The position numbers and the translations under genes were made by a program. Shown in pieces: positions 1 through 7,679 of a stretch of DNA of 64,000 nt. This DNA comes from Streptomyces venezuelae (GTDB lineage Bacteria > Actinomycetota > Actinomycetes > Streptomycetales > Streptomycetaceae). The stretch's first letter is position 1, and the number at the start of each line of letters is the position of its first letter. Under the pieces are notes generated by a model. The model did no database searches. It was not told the DNA's origin and saw only the letters and a list, made by a program, of their open reading frames with translations. The stretch spans positions 1,426,001-1,490,000 of the forward strand of contig NZ_CP029191.1 in the NCBI RefSeq assembly GCF_008642335.1, written 5' to 3'.

Positions 1-1
1 G

Positions 2-259
2 CTGCCCGGCGAGGCGTACGCGGCCGCCGGGATCGCGGCCATCGAGATGGAGCTCTCCGCGCTGTACGTCTTCGCCTCGACGCACGGTCTGACCGCGGGC
101 GGCGCCCTGGTCGTGGACGGCGCGAACGCCGACGAGCTCGTCGACAAGGACGCCACGGGCGGGTACGACCCGCACCGCGCGGTGGTCGCCGACGGAGTCG
201 ACCGGGGCGCCCGGATAACCTTGGACGCGCTGCGCCTGCTGGCCTCCACCGAGCGCTGA
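2..259 (+). CDS. Nucleoside phosphorylase, C-terminal fragment
   Basis: Only the last 85 codons lie in the window, and the reading frame is open from base 2. The fragment contains IEMELSALYVFAS, the EME-S/A-L-Y signature of the uridine/purine nucleoside phosphorylase superfamily, where the first Glu-Met-Glu contacts the ribose. These enzymes split nucleosides with phosphate to give a base and ribose-1-phosphate. An amidohydrolase of the purine-deaminase type follows after 50 bp on the same strand, which fits a nucleoside or base salvage operon. Substrate (uridine or purine) cannot be told from the tail. The start and most of the active site lie upstream of the window. Confidence 0.8.
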   Translation: MPGEAYAAAGIAAIEMELSALYVFASTHGLTAGGALVVDGANADELVDKDATGGYDPHRAVVADGVDRGARITLDALRLLASTER

Positions 260-309
260 ACATCCGTGGCGAGCAGCCCGAAACCGAGGCGACCAGGGAG
301 AACGGAACG

Positions 310-1704
310 ATGCACCCCACTGACCTGCCGGCGCAGGACCGCGGTGGCTCCATAGACCTGCTGGTGCACGGCGGCGACGTGCTGACCGTCGACGCCGAGG
401 GCACCGTCGTGACGGACGGGGCGGTCGCCGTCCGCGGCGGCCGCGTCGTCGAGGTGGGGCCCGCCGAGCGGCTGCGTGCCGCGTACGAGGCGGCCGAGGA
501 GATCGACGCGCGGGGCTGCCTCGTCCTGCCGGGCCTGATCAACACGCACACGCACCTCGCCATGAACCTGATGCGCGGCATCGCCGACGACGTCACCCTG
601 CAGGGGTTCCTGGGCCGGGTCATTCCGCGCGAGGCGGCGATCCTCTCGCCGGACACGGTGGCCACCGCGATGCGCGCCGCCGTCGCGGAGTCCGTACGGG
701 GCGGGGTCACGACCGCGCTCGACATGTACTGGTTCCACGAGGCGGCCGAGGAAGCCGCCCGCGACGCCGGGTGGCGGCTGCTGACCGGGCCGACGTTCAT
801 GGACGTGCCGGGACCGCCCGACGGCAGGCCGTACGAGGAGCGGCTCGGCTGGGCGACCGCGCACCTGAAGGCGTACGTCCCGGCGCCGGGCACCCGGCCC
901 GTCGTCTGCGCGCACTCCGCGTACACGCTGAACCCCGCGCAGCTCACCGAGATCACCGCGCTGGCCAGGGAGCACGGCGCGCTGCTGCACATCCACGCCT
1001 CCGAGAACGCCGCGGAGGTCGCGAACGTCGTCGAGCTCCACGGCATGCGCCCCGTGGAACTCCTCGACTCGCTCGGCGTGCTCGGCCCCGACACGCTGCT
1101 CGCGCACGCCGTGGACCTCACGGACGCCGAGATCGCGACGCTGGCCCGCACCGGCACGGCCGTGGCGCACTGCCCGGTGTCCAACCTCAAGCTGGGCTGC
1201 GGCATCGCGCGCGTGCCCGCCCTGCTCGACGCGGGCGTCACGGTGGGTCTCGGCACCGACGGCGCGGTGTCCTCCAACACACTCGACCTGCTGGGCGCGG
1301 TGAAGATCGCGGCGCTGGTGCACAAGGCGGGCGGCGACCCCACCGCGGTCGGCGCCGAGCAGGCCGTCCGGATGGCGACGGTCGAGTCGGCGCGTGCGCT
1401 CGGCCTCGGCGACCGCCTCGGTTCGCTGGAGCCCGGCAAGCAGGCCGACCTGATCGTCCTCGACCTGGACCGGCCGCACCTCGCGCCCCGGCACGACCCG
1501 TGGTCGACGCTGGCGTACGCGGCGTCCGCCGCCGATGTCCGGGACACTGTGGTGGACGGCCGTGTCCTGATGCGCGACCGGACGCTGCTCACCCTCGACG
1601 AGCGGGCGGTCCTGCGGGCCCTCCAGGACGCGGCGACCGCGACCGAAGTGACATCGACCCCCTCCGAACCGGCACCGACCCCCGAAGTGACACCCACCGC
1701 ATGA
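310..1704 (+). CDS. Metal-dependent amidohydrolase (nucleobase/SAH-type deaminase)
   Basis: A 464-residue cytosolic deaminase of the TRZ/ATZ or SAH/8-oxoguanine deaminase branch of the amidohydrolase superfamily. Metal ligands are visible: NTHTHLAMN (His80, His82), LHIHASEN, HAVDLTDAE and the GTDGAVSSNTLDL segment with the catalytic Asp. The sequence HCPVSNLKLGCGI is typical of this branch. Such enzymes hydrolytically remove an amino group from a purine or related ring. A GGGAG ribosome site lies 9-13 nt before the ATG. It follows a nucleoside phosphorylase, and its stop overlaps the next start in ATGA, so the set is translationally coupled. The last 25 residues are a Pro/Thr-rich tail of no known role. 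The exact substrate is not decidable from sequence. Confidence 0.88.
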   Translation: MHPTDLPAQDRGGSIDLLVHGGDVLTVDAEGTVVTDGAVAVRGGRVVEVGPAERLRAAYEAAEEIDARGCLVLPGLINTHTHLAMNLMRGIADDVTLQGFLGRVIPREAAILSPDTVATAMRAAVAESVRGGVTTALDMYWFHEAAEEAARDAGWRLLTGPTFMDVPGPPDGRPYEERLGWATAHLKAYVPAPGTRPVVCAHSAYTLNPAQLTEITALAREHGALLHIHASENAAEVANVVELHGMRPVELLDSLGVLGPDTLLAHAVDLTDAEIATLARTGTAVAHCPVSNLKLGCGIARVPALLDAGVTVGLGTDGAVSSNTLDLLGAVKIAALVHKAGGDPTAVGAEQAVRMATVESARALGLGDRLGSLEPGKQADLIVLDLDRPHLAPRHDPWSTLAYAASAADVRDTVVDGRVLMRDRTLLTLDERAVLRALQDAATATEVTSTPSEPAPTPEVTPTA

Positions 1705-2318
1705 CGTTCGAACCCACCCGCGGCTTCACCGGCCGCGCCCGAGCCGCCGACCGCGACCCGCGGCTGCCCCCGGGGCAGTACGACGCGGGCGACGGTTGGC
1801 CCGTCCTGTCCGCCGAGGTCACCCCACGCCTCGCCGCCGCCGACTGGACGTTCCGCGTCGACGGTCTCGTCGCGGCCCCGCACACCTGGACCTGGGACGA
1901 GGCGCACGCGCTGCCCGCGTCCGAGTACCGGGGCGACATCCACTGCGTGACGAGCTGGTCCAAGTTCGGGGTGCGGTTCGGCGGGGTGAGCCTGGACACG
2001 TTCCTGGCCGCGGCCCGCCCGCTCCCCACGGCGACGCACGTCGTCGCGTACTCGCACACCGGCTACACCTCGAACCTGCCGCTGTCCGACGTGACGGACG
2101 GCAAGGCGTGGATCGTCTGGGAGTACGGCGACGGGCCGCTGCCCGCCGAGCACGGCGGCCCGGCCCGGCTGATCGTCCCCCACCTGTACTTCTGGAAGAG
2201 CGCCAAGTGGGTGGCGGGGCTGCGGCTCCTCGACCGCGACGAGCCCGGCTTCTGGGAGCAGAACGGCTACCACCACCGGGGCGACCCGTGGGCCGAGGAG
2301 CGTTACGCCGGTGACTGA
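1701..2318 (+). CDS. Molybdopterin-dependent oxidoreductase (sulfite oxidase fold)
   Basis: This 205-residue protein consists of little more than the oxidoreductase molybdopterin-binding domain of the sulfite oxidase family. The segment IHCVTSWSKFGVRFGGV carries the Cys expected to ligate molybdenum, and AYSHTGYTSNLPL is the following conserved loop. There is no twin-arginine signal, heme domain or dimerisation domain, so it is predicted to be cytosolic. The start is the ATG inside the ATGA overlap with the amidohydrolase. Its own end overlaps the next gene, a flavin reductase, by 8 nt. The pair is best read as oxidase plus electron-transfer partner. The oxidised substrate is unknown, though purine-pathway context makes an N- or S-oxide or a purine derivative possible. 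Confidence 0.85.
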   Translation: MTFEPTRGFTGRARAADRDPRLPPGQYDAGDGWPVLSAEVTPRLAAADWTFRVDGLVAAPHTWTWDEAHALPASEYRGDIHCVTSWSKFGVRFGGVSLDTFLAAARPLPTATHVVAYSHTGYTSNLPLSDVTDGKAWIVWEYGDGPLPAEHGGPARLIVPHLYFWKSAKWVAGLRLLDRDEPGFWEQNGYHHRGDPWAEERYAGD

Positions 2319-3072
2319 ACCACAGACCCGCCAGGATCGCTTCGTGCCGCCGACGGCGTTCGCCGTGCCCGGCCGCATCGAGGCGAGCAACCGTTCCGCG
2401 GCCGTGTGGCAGCGCGCGACCGTCGTGGAGATCCGCCGCGAGACGCCGCTCGTCTCCACGTTCCGCCTGAAGGTGCCCGACTGGCAGGGGCATGTGCCGG
2501 GCCAGCACCTGATGCTGCGGCTGACCGCCGAGGACGGTTACGTCGCCCAGCGGCACTACTCCATCGCCTCCGCGCCCGACGGCAGCGGCGAGATCGAGCT
2601 GACCCTCGACCACGTGCCGGACGGCGAGGTGTCGGGGCATCTGCACACCGTGGCGCACGTCGGCGACACCGTCGAGGTGCGCGGGCCGCTGTCCGGCTTC
2701 TTCGCCTGGCCGGGCGACCGGCCCGCGCTGCTGCTCGGGGCCGGCTCGGGCGTGGTGCCGCTGATGTCGATGGTCCGGCACCAGCGGCTCGCGGGGCTCG
2801 ACGTGCCGGTGCGGCTCGTCATGTCGGCGCGCACGCCCGCGGACCTGATCTACGCGGACGAGTACGCGGACGAGACCACCGTCGTCCTGACCCGCTCCGA
2901 GGGCCGGCTCAACGCCGCCCACCTCGCGCCGTTCCTCGGTGCGGAGGGGCAGCCCGAGGGCGGCTGGGAGGCGTACATCTGCGGCTCCAACGGGTTCGCC
3001 GAGCACGCCTCGCGACTCCTGGTGGAGGGCGGCCAGCCGGTGGACCGGATCCGGATCGAACGCTTCGGCTGA
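2311..3072 (+). CDS. FAD-binding ferredoxin-reductase-type oxidoreductase
   Basis: A 253-residue flavin reductase. The FAD_binding_6 domain spans about residues 25-125 with RHYSIASAP (the R-x-Y-S FAD signature). The NAD(P)-binding half has GAGSGVVPLMSMVRH and ends in YICGSNGFAEHASRLL. No 2Fe-2S domain follows, as the protein stops soon after RIRIERFG. It begins with GTG inside the end of the molybdopterin enzyme gene, so the two are made together. The likely role is passing electrons between NAD(P)H and the molybdenum centre. Stand-alone proteins of this shape are often annotated as ferredoxin reductases. Confidence 0.85.
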   Translation: MTEPQTRQDRFVPPTAFAVPGRIEASNRSAAVWQRATVVEIRRETPLVSTFRLKVPDWQGHVPGQHLMLRLTAEDGYVAQRHYSIASAPDGSGEIELTLDHVPDGEVSGHLHTVAHVGDTVEVRGPLSGFFAWPGDRPALLLGAGSGVVPLMSMVRHQRLAGLDVPVRLVMSARTPADLIYADEYADETTVVLTRSEGRLNAAHLAPFLGAEGQPEGGWEAYICGSNGFAEHASRLLVEGGQPVDRIRIERFG

Positions 3073-3092
3073 CCCCGGTCCATAATCGCCTG

Positions 3093-3107
3093 ACACATCG
3101 GATGTCT
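3093..3107. promoter_or_regulatory. Palindrome upstream of the FadR-type regulator
   Basis: ACATC-G-GATGT is a perfect inverted repeat (3095-3105), extended by one mismatched and one matched pair. It sits 16 bp before the regulator start, just downstream of a CATAAT sequence (3081-3086) that could be a -10 element. GntR/FCD regulators usually bind short palindromes in their own promoter, so autoregulation is inferred. Confidence 0.4.
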
Positions 3108-3123
3108 ATGAGGCGAGGTCCCC

Positions 3124-3795
3124 ATGGCTGTCACCGACGAAGCCATCGAGAAGATCAAGGACATGATCGTCTCGGGCGCCCTGCGCCCGGGTGACCGGCT
3201 GCCCAAGGAGAGTGAACTCGCCGCCGAGCTGGGCCTTTCGCGCAACTCGCTGCGCGAGGCCGTGCGCGCCCTCGCCCTGATCCGCATCCTCGACGTGCGC
3301 CAGGGCGACGGCACGTACGTCACCAGCCTGGACCCCCAACTCCTCCTGGAGGCGCTGAGTTTCGTCGTCGACTTCCACCGCGACGACACGGTCCTGGAGT
3401 TCCTCGCGGTCCGCAGGATCCTGGAACCGGCGGCCACGGCGATGGCCTGCGCCCACATCTCCGACACCGAACTGGACGCCCTGTCGGAGCAGTTGGACGC
3501 GCTCGGCGCCGCTCCTTCGGTCGAGGAGCTGGTCGCCGCCGACCTGGAGTTCCACCGCCGCATCGTCCGGACGTCCGGCAACTCCGTCCTGTGCTCCCTC
3601 CTCGACGGCCTCTCGGGTCCCACCACCCGGGCCCGCGTCCGGCGCGGCCTGACCCAGGAGGACGCCGTCAGCCGCACCCTCCACGAGCACCGGGCGATCC
3701 TCACCGCGCTGCGCGACCGCGACGCGGATGCGGCCCGTTCGTGGGCGACGGTGCACATCGCGAGCGTCGAACAGTGGCTGCGCACGACGCTGTGA
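3124..3795 (+). CDS. FadR/GntR-family transcriptional regulator (FCD domain)
   Basis: A 223-residue regulator. Residues 1-70 form the winged helix: the PGDRLPKESELAAELGLSRNSLREAVRAL segment is the GntR signature and the wing is RQGDGTYV. The C-terminal all-helical FCD ligand domain (about 85-215) has the Asp/His metal-binding pattern in DLEFHRRIV and in the EHRAIL helix. It is on the same strand as the preceding catabolic operon but separated by 51 bp holding a palindrome. It may control that operon or only itself. The effector is unknown, though FCD proteins sense organic acids and similar metabolites. Confidence 0.88.
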   Translation: MAVTDEAIEKIKDMIVSGALRPGDRLPKESELAAELGLSRNSLREAVRALALIRILDVRQGDGTYVTSLDPQLLLEALSFVVDFHRDDTVLEFLAVRRILEPAATAMACAHISDTELDALSEQLDALGAAPSVEELVAADLEFHRRIVRTSGNSVLCSLLDGLSGPTTRARVRRGLTQEDAVSRTLHEHRAILTALRDRDADAARSWATVHIASVEQWLRTTL

Positions 3796-3946
3796 GACCG
3801 CCTCGCACCTGTGTGTGAAGGCGCTGTTTCCCGGGCCGGGGCGTGGGCAGTGATCACGCACTCCCCCACGCAAGGGGGCTGCGGACGGACCCCGCCGACG
3901 CCGTAAGGTTGGGGCGTACGCAAGGGAACGTCGGAAGGAGGCCTGG

Positions 3947-4954
3947 GTGATCGAGCTCGAGGGGGTACCCGAGCTGGTCGACCCGGTCATGGTGGCCGCG
4001 TTCGAGGGCTGGAACGACGCCGGCGACGCCGCCTCCGCCGCGGTCGCGCATCTCGACAAGGAGTGGAAGGGCGAGGTGTTCGCGGCGCTGGACGCCGAGG
4101 ACTACTACGACTTCCAGGTCAACCGCCCCACCGTCTGGCTCGACGGCGGAGTGCGGAAGATCACGTGGCCGACGACCAGGCTCTCGGTGGTCCGTGTCGG
4201 CGGTGACAAGCCCCGCGACCTGGTCCTGGTGCGGGGCATCGAGCCGTCCATGCGCTGGCGGTCGTTCTGCAACGAGATCCTCGGCTTCGCGCACGAGCTG
4301 GGCGTCGAGCTGGTCGTGATCATGGGTGCGCTGCTCGGTGACACCCCGCACACCCGGCCCGTCCCGGTCAGCGGCGTGACGTCCGACCCGGACCTGGCGC
4401 GCACCATGGACCTGGAGGAGACCAAGTACGAGGGTCCGACGGGCATCGTCGGCATCCTCCAGGAGGCGTGCACGCACGCGGGCGTCCCGGCCGTCAGCCT
4501 GTGGGCCGCCGTGCCGCACTACGTGTCGCAGCCGCCCAACCCGAAGGCCACGCTGGCGCTCCTCAACCGCCTGGAGGACCTGGTCGGCCTGCGGATCCCG
4601 CTGGGCGAGCTGGCCGAGGACGCGCGCGCCTGGCAGGTGGGCGTGGACCAGCTGGCCGCCGAGGACAGCGAGGTCGCGGAGTACGTCCAGTCGCTGGAGG
4701 AGGCGCGGGACACCGCGGAGCTCCCCGAGGCGTCCGGTGAGGCCATCGCCCGCGAGTTCGAGCGGTACCTGCGGCGGCGCGACGGCGGGGAAGGCGGTGC
4801 GGGCGGAGCAGGCGGAGCGGCGTACCTGCGGGACTCGCCGAGCGACCGCACGCGGCCGCCGAAGCCGAAGCCGACGCAGCGGCCGGGACAGGGCGCGGAG
4901 GACGGCGAGGGCGAGAACGGCGACTCGAGCCCCCCGGATTCCTCGGACGACTGA
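3947..4954 (+). CDS. PAC2-family protein
   Basis: A 335-residue member of the PAC2 family (proteasome assembly chaperone 2-like, archaeal/actinobacterial branch). The family core runs from about residue 10 to 230, including MVAAFEGWNDAGDAAS near the start and VSLWAAVPHYVSQPPNPKA later. The last 60 residues are a low-complexity Gly/Pro/Lys tail. The start is GTG at 3947 with GGAAGGAG 6 nt upstream. PAC2 proteins are near-universal in actinomycetes and commonly lie close to mshC, as here. A role in proteasome or Pup-system assembly is suggested by homology but not shown in bacteria. A strong hairpin follows the gene. Confidence 0.85.
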   Translation: MIELEGVPELVDPVMVAAFEGWNDAGDAASAAVAHLDKEWKGEVFAALDAEDYYDFQVNRPTVWLDGGVRKITWPTTRLSVVRVGGDKPRDLVLVRGIEPSMRWRSFCNEILGFAHELGVELVVIMGALLGDTPHTRPVPVSGVTSDPDLARTMDLEETKYEGPTGIVGILQEACTHAGVPAVSLWAAVPHYVSQPPNPKATLALLNRLEDLVGLRIPLGELAEDARAWQVGVDQLAAEDSEVAEYVQSLEEARDTAELPEASGEAIAREFERYLRRRDGGEGGAGGAGGAAYLRDSPSDRTRPPKPKPTQRPGQGAEDGEGENGDSSPPDSSDD

Positions 4955-4967
4955 CCTTCTCAGCATC

Positions 4968-4999
4968 ATGGGGCGGCACCTGTACGGGTGCCGCCCCAT
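4968..4999 (+). terminator. Hairpin terminator after the PAC2 gene
   Basis: A perfect 13-bp stem (4968-4980 with 4987-4999, core GGGGCGGCACC) and a 6-nt loop lie 14 nt after the stop codon. There is no U-tract, as is common in Streptomyces. Confidence 0.8.
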
Positions 5000-5196
5000 T
5001 GTGCTGCTCATGGCCGAAGTGCGACTGATGTGCGGCTCGTGGCCGAATTGCACGGGGTTCCCTTTTCAACTTCCTTTCAAACACTGTTGCTCGAAAGAGG
5101 GGTGGACGGCGCGGCCCGGCCGTAGCAGGGTGTGCCCCGGAAACCTGGCGCAGCGCACAGCACGGCACCCGAAGGACGGAAGGGAGCGGTGAAGCG

Positions 5197-6954
5197 ATGA
5201 CCGAGCAGGCAGACCCGGCGCGGGACCCCGGAGCCGGCGGACCGGGCCCCGACGGAATGGGATTCACCTACCGAGAAGCCCAACCAGAGCTGATCGTCGT
5301 CGCCCGGCCCGAGGCCCGGCTGCGCGCCGGCGAGCGGGACGTCCGCTCGGCCTCCGGCTCCGACGTATCGGCCCTGAACATGTTCCTCTCCGACGAACAG
5401 CTCACCCTGGAGCCGCTGTTCGGCAACGAGGACCGGCTGCGGGCCGCGGCGCCCTCGGCGGCGGGCGAGGACGACGTGCCCGACCTGGCCCTCTTCTACC
5501 GCGTCCGCGGCGGCGACGACCGGCCCGACGAGCTGCGCGCGCGGATGGCGGCGCTGCCGGGCATCGACACGGCGTACGTGAAGCCCGGCGCCGTACCGGC
5601 CTCCATCGAACCCTCGCCGACCCAGCCGCACGACCTGGACGAGGCGACCCGGCGGCGCAAGGAGGGCATGCCCGCCACACCCGACTTCACCAGCCGTCAG
5701 GGCTACTTGAAGCCGGCGCCCGAGGGAATCGACGCACGCTGGGCCTGGCAGCGCCTCGGCGGCTCCGGCGAGGGCGTCACCGTCGTCGACATCGAGGGCG
5801 CCTGGCAGCTGCGCCACGAGGACCTCGCCGCGAAGCTCGCGGGCGTCGTCGTCGGCACGCCCATCCAGGACCTGGCCTGGCGCAACCACGGCACCGCGGT
5901 GATCGGCGTCATCGGCGGCGACCGCAACTCCCTCGGCATCACCGGCATCGTGCCGGAGGCCGTGACGGCGGCCGCGTCCTTCCAGCCCCTCGGCACGGCC
6001 GCGACGATCCACGCGGCGGCGGAGCGGCTGAACCGCGGCGACATCATCCTGGTCGAACTGCACCGCCCCGGACCGAAGTACGACTTCGGGCCGCGCGACG
6101 ACCAGAAGGGCTACATCGCCATCGAGTGGTGGCCCGACGATTACGCGGCGGTGCGGTACGCCACCGCGAAGGGCGTACTCGTCGTGGGCGCGGCGGGCAA
6201 CGGCGCCGAGTCCCTGGACGACGCGGTGTACGAGCGCAGGCCGGACGGCTTCCCGTCCTGGTGGCGCAACCCGTTCAATCCCAGCAACCGTTCCTCCGGC
6301 GCGGTCCTGGTGGGCGCGGGCGCTCCCCCGCCCGGCACGCACGGCCGCGATCACGGCCCCGACCGCTCGCGTCTGGCCTTCTCCAACTACGGGGCGCGCG
6401 TGGACGCGCAGGGCTGGGGCCGTGAGACCACCACGACCGGCGGGTTCTGGGACCGGCCCGGCGATCTGCAGGGCGGCGCCGACGAAATCGCGTGGTACAC
6501 GGACACGTTCTCCGGCACGTCCTCCGCGTCGCCGATCGTCGTGGGTGCCCTCGCCTCGCTGCAGGGCATGCTGAAGGCCGCGGGCCAGCAGCCGATGACG
6601 CCGGAGCGGGCCCGTGCGACGCTGCGCGCGACAGGCTCCCCGCAGCAGGACGCGCCGGGCAGGCCCGCGTCGCAGCGGATAGGCAACCGCCCCGACCTCA
6701 AGGCGGCGGTGACGAACCTGCTGCCGTCCGCGGTGGGTTCGGGTCAGGCCGAGCGGTACTGGGACGAGCTGCTTCCGTATCCGCCGGAACTTCCGCCGCG
6801 GCTCCGGCTGTTCGTGGCCGGGGAGTGGCGCAACCTCGACAACCCGTCCCCCGAGACGCGGCAGGCGGTGCACGCCGCCTTCGCCGGGGGGCGACCGGAC
6901 GTACGTGTCTGGTTCTCGGACGACGAGGTCGTCGGCCTCGTCGTCACCGGCTGA
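5197..6954 (+). CDS. S8-family serine peptidase with novel C-terminal domain
   Basis: A 585-residue subtilase. The triad is complete: Asp198 in VVDIEGAW, His231 in NHGTAVIG and Ser442 in SGTSSASP, with the oxyanion Asn in VGAAGNGAESL. Residues 1-165 are a non-catalytic N-terminal region. No signal peptide or propeptide-cleavage hydrophobic stretch is visible, so it is probably cytosolic or exported without a classical signal. Residues about 513-585, from the ERYWDELLP segment to the end, form a small domain that recurs at the C-terminus of the Gln-rich protein encoded 33 bp downstream (W-R, D-N/P-P, A-F-A and V-I/V-T positions match). The two genes therefore very likely form an operon and a functional pair. 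Start: ATG with a purine-rich GAAGGACGGAAGGG upstream. Confidence 0.9.
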   Translation: MTEQADPARDPGAGGPGPDGMGFTYREAQPELIVVARPEARLRAGERDVRSASGSDVSALNMFLSDEQLTLEPLFGNEDRLRAAAPSAAGEDDVPDLALFYRVRGGDDRPDELRARMAALPGIDTAYVKPGAVPASIEPSPTQPHDLDEATRRRKEGMPATPDFTSRQGYLKPAPEGIDARWAWQRLGGSGEGVTVVDIEGAWQLRHEDLAAKLAGVVVGTPIQDLAWRNHGTAVIGVIGGDRNSLGITGIVPEAVTAAASFQPLGTAATIHAAAERLNRGDIILVELHRPGPKYDFGPRDDQKGYIAIEWWPDDYAAVRYATAKGVLVVGAAGNGAESLDDAVYERRPDGFPSWWRNPFNPSNRSSGAVLVGAGAPPPGTHGRDHGPDRSRLAFSNYGARVDAQGWGRETTTTGGFWDRPGDLQGGADEIAWYTDTFSGTSSASPIVVGALASLQGMLKAAGQQPMTPERARATLRATGSPQQDAPGRPASQRIGNRPDLKAAVTNLLPSAVGSGQAERYWDELLPYPPELPPRLRLFVAGEWRNLDNPSPETRQAVHAAFAGGRPDVRVWFSDDEVVGLVVTG

Positions 6955-6987
6955 ATCAACCGATCAGTGAGGGAAGGTGGCACACGC

Positions 6988-7581
6988 ATGAGCACCACCC
7001 CGCAGATGAGTCAACTGGGTCAGCAACAAGGACGGCAGTACGGACCGCAGCAGCAGTACGGGCCGCAACAGTACGGTCCCCAGCAGTACGGCCAGCAGCA
7101 GTACGGGTCGCAGCAGTACGGCCAGCAGCAGAGCCCCAGCACCGCCCCGCCGCAGCAGAGCCAGCAGCAGTACGGCATGCAGGGCCAGCAGGGCATGCAG
7201 GGCCAGCAGGGCATGCAGCAGGTCCCGCCGCAGCTGCGCCAGCAGCTCCAGCAGCTCGGCCAGCAGCAGCCGTTCCAGAACCTGCTCCAGCAGTTCGGCC
7301 GCGAGCAGGAGCAGCAGATCCCGCAGGCGCAGGCGCCGGAGATCTCCACCCAGGCCCTCGCGTCCAACGTCGCGACGGCGTTCTGGGACGTCGTCGAGCC
7401 GCTGCCCGGCCAGGCGTACATCCTCTATCTGCACGTCGACAACGCCTGGCGCGCCTTCGTCGACCCCAACCCGCACACCCACGACGAGGTCCAGGAGGCC
7501 TTCGCCTACGGGCACCAGGTGATCGGCTACTACGACACCAACAACCCGGGCTACCTGCTGGCCATCGTCATCACCAAGTGA
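6988..7581 (+). CDS. Gln-rich low-complexity protein sharing the protease C-terminal domain
   Basis: 197 residues. Residues about 10-115 are extremely Gln-rich, built from iterated QQYGP/QQYGQ units and then GQQGMQ units. No stable fold is expected, and the composition recalls prion-like tyrosine/glycine/glutamine tracts. Residues 123-197 are an ordered domain (AFWDVVEPLP ... VDNAWRAFVDPNPHTHDEVQEAF ... LLAIVITK) that aligns along its whole length with the last 73 residues of the neighbouring S8 protease. I chose ATG 6988 over an upstream in-frame GTG because GGGAAGG lies 10 nt before it. No signal peptide. Function unknown. It could be a substrate, scaffold or inhibitor of the protease, joined through the shared domain. 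Confidence 0.82.
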   Translation: MSTTPQMSQLGQQQGRQYGPQQQYGPQQYGPQQYGQQQYGSQQYGQQQSPSTAPPQQSQQQYGMQGQQGMQGQQGMQQVPPQLRQQLQQLGQQQPFQNLLQQFGREQEQQIPQAQAPEISTQALASNVATAFWDVVEPLPGQAYILYLHVDNAWRAFVDPNPHTHDEVQEAFAYGHQVIGYYDTNNPGYLLAIVITK

Positions 7582-7618
7582 CGCACGCGGACGGCACGCC
7601 CCGGGCGTGACGACACGG

Positions 7619-7652
7619 CGGCGCCGGGCGGAGAGTTCCCCGCCCGGCGCCG
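7619..7652. terminator. Bidirectional hairpin between convergent genes
   Basis: A perfect 13-bp stem CGGCGCCGGGCGG (7619-7631) pairs with 7640-7652 across an 8-nt loop. It lies between the Gln-rich gene and the GH31 gene, which converge here. Confidence 0.8.
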
Positions 7653-7679
7653 CTCCATGTCGAGATGTCGACGTACGGC

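Noticed and set aside
7021..7240. CRISPR or minisatellite reading of the repetitive CAGCAGTACGG tract
   Set aside because: The repeats are in frame, encode QQYG units and have no spacers. They are part of a protein-coding gene. No CRISPR array occurs in the window.
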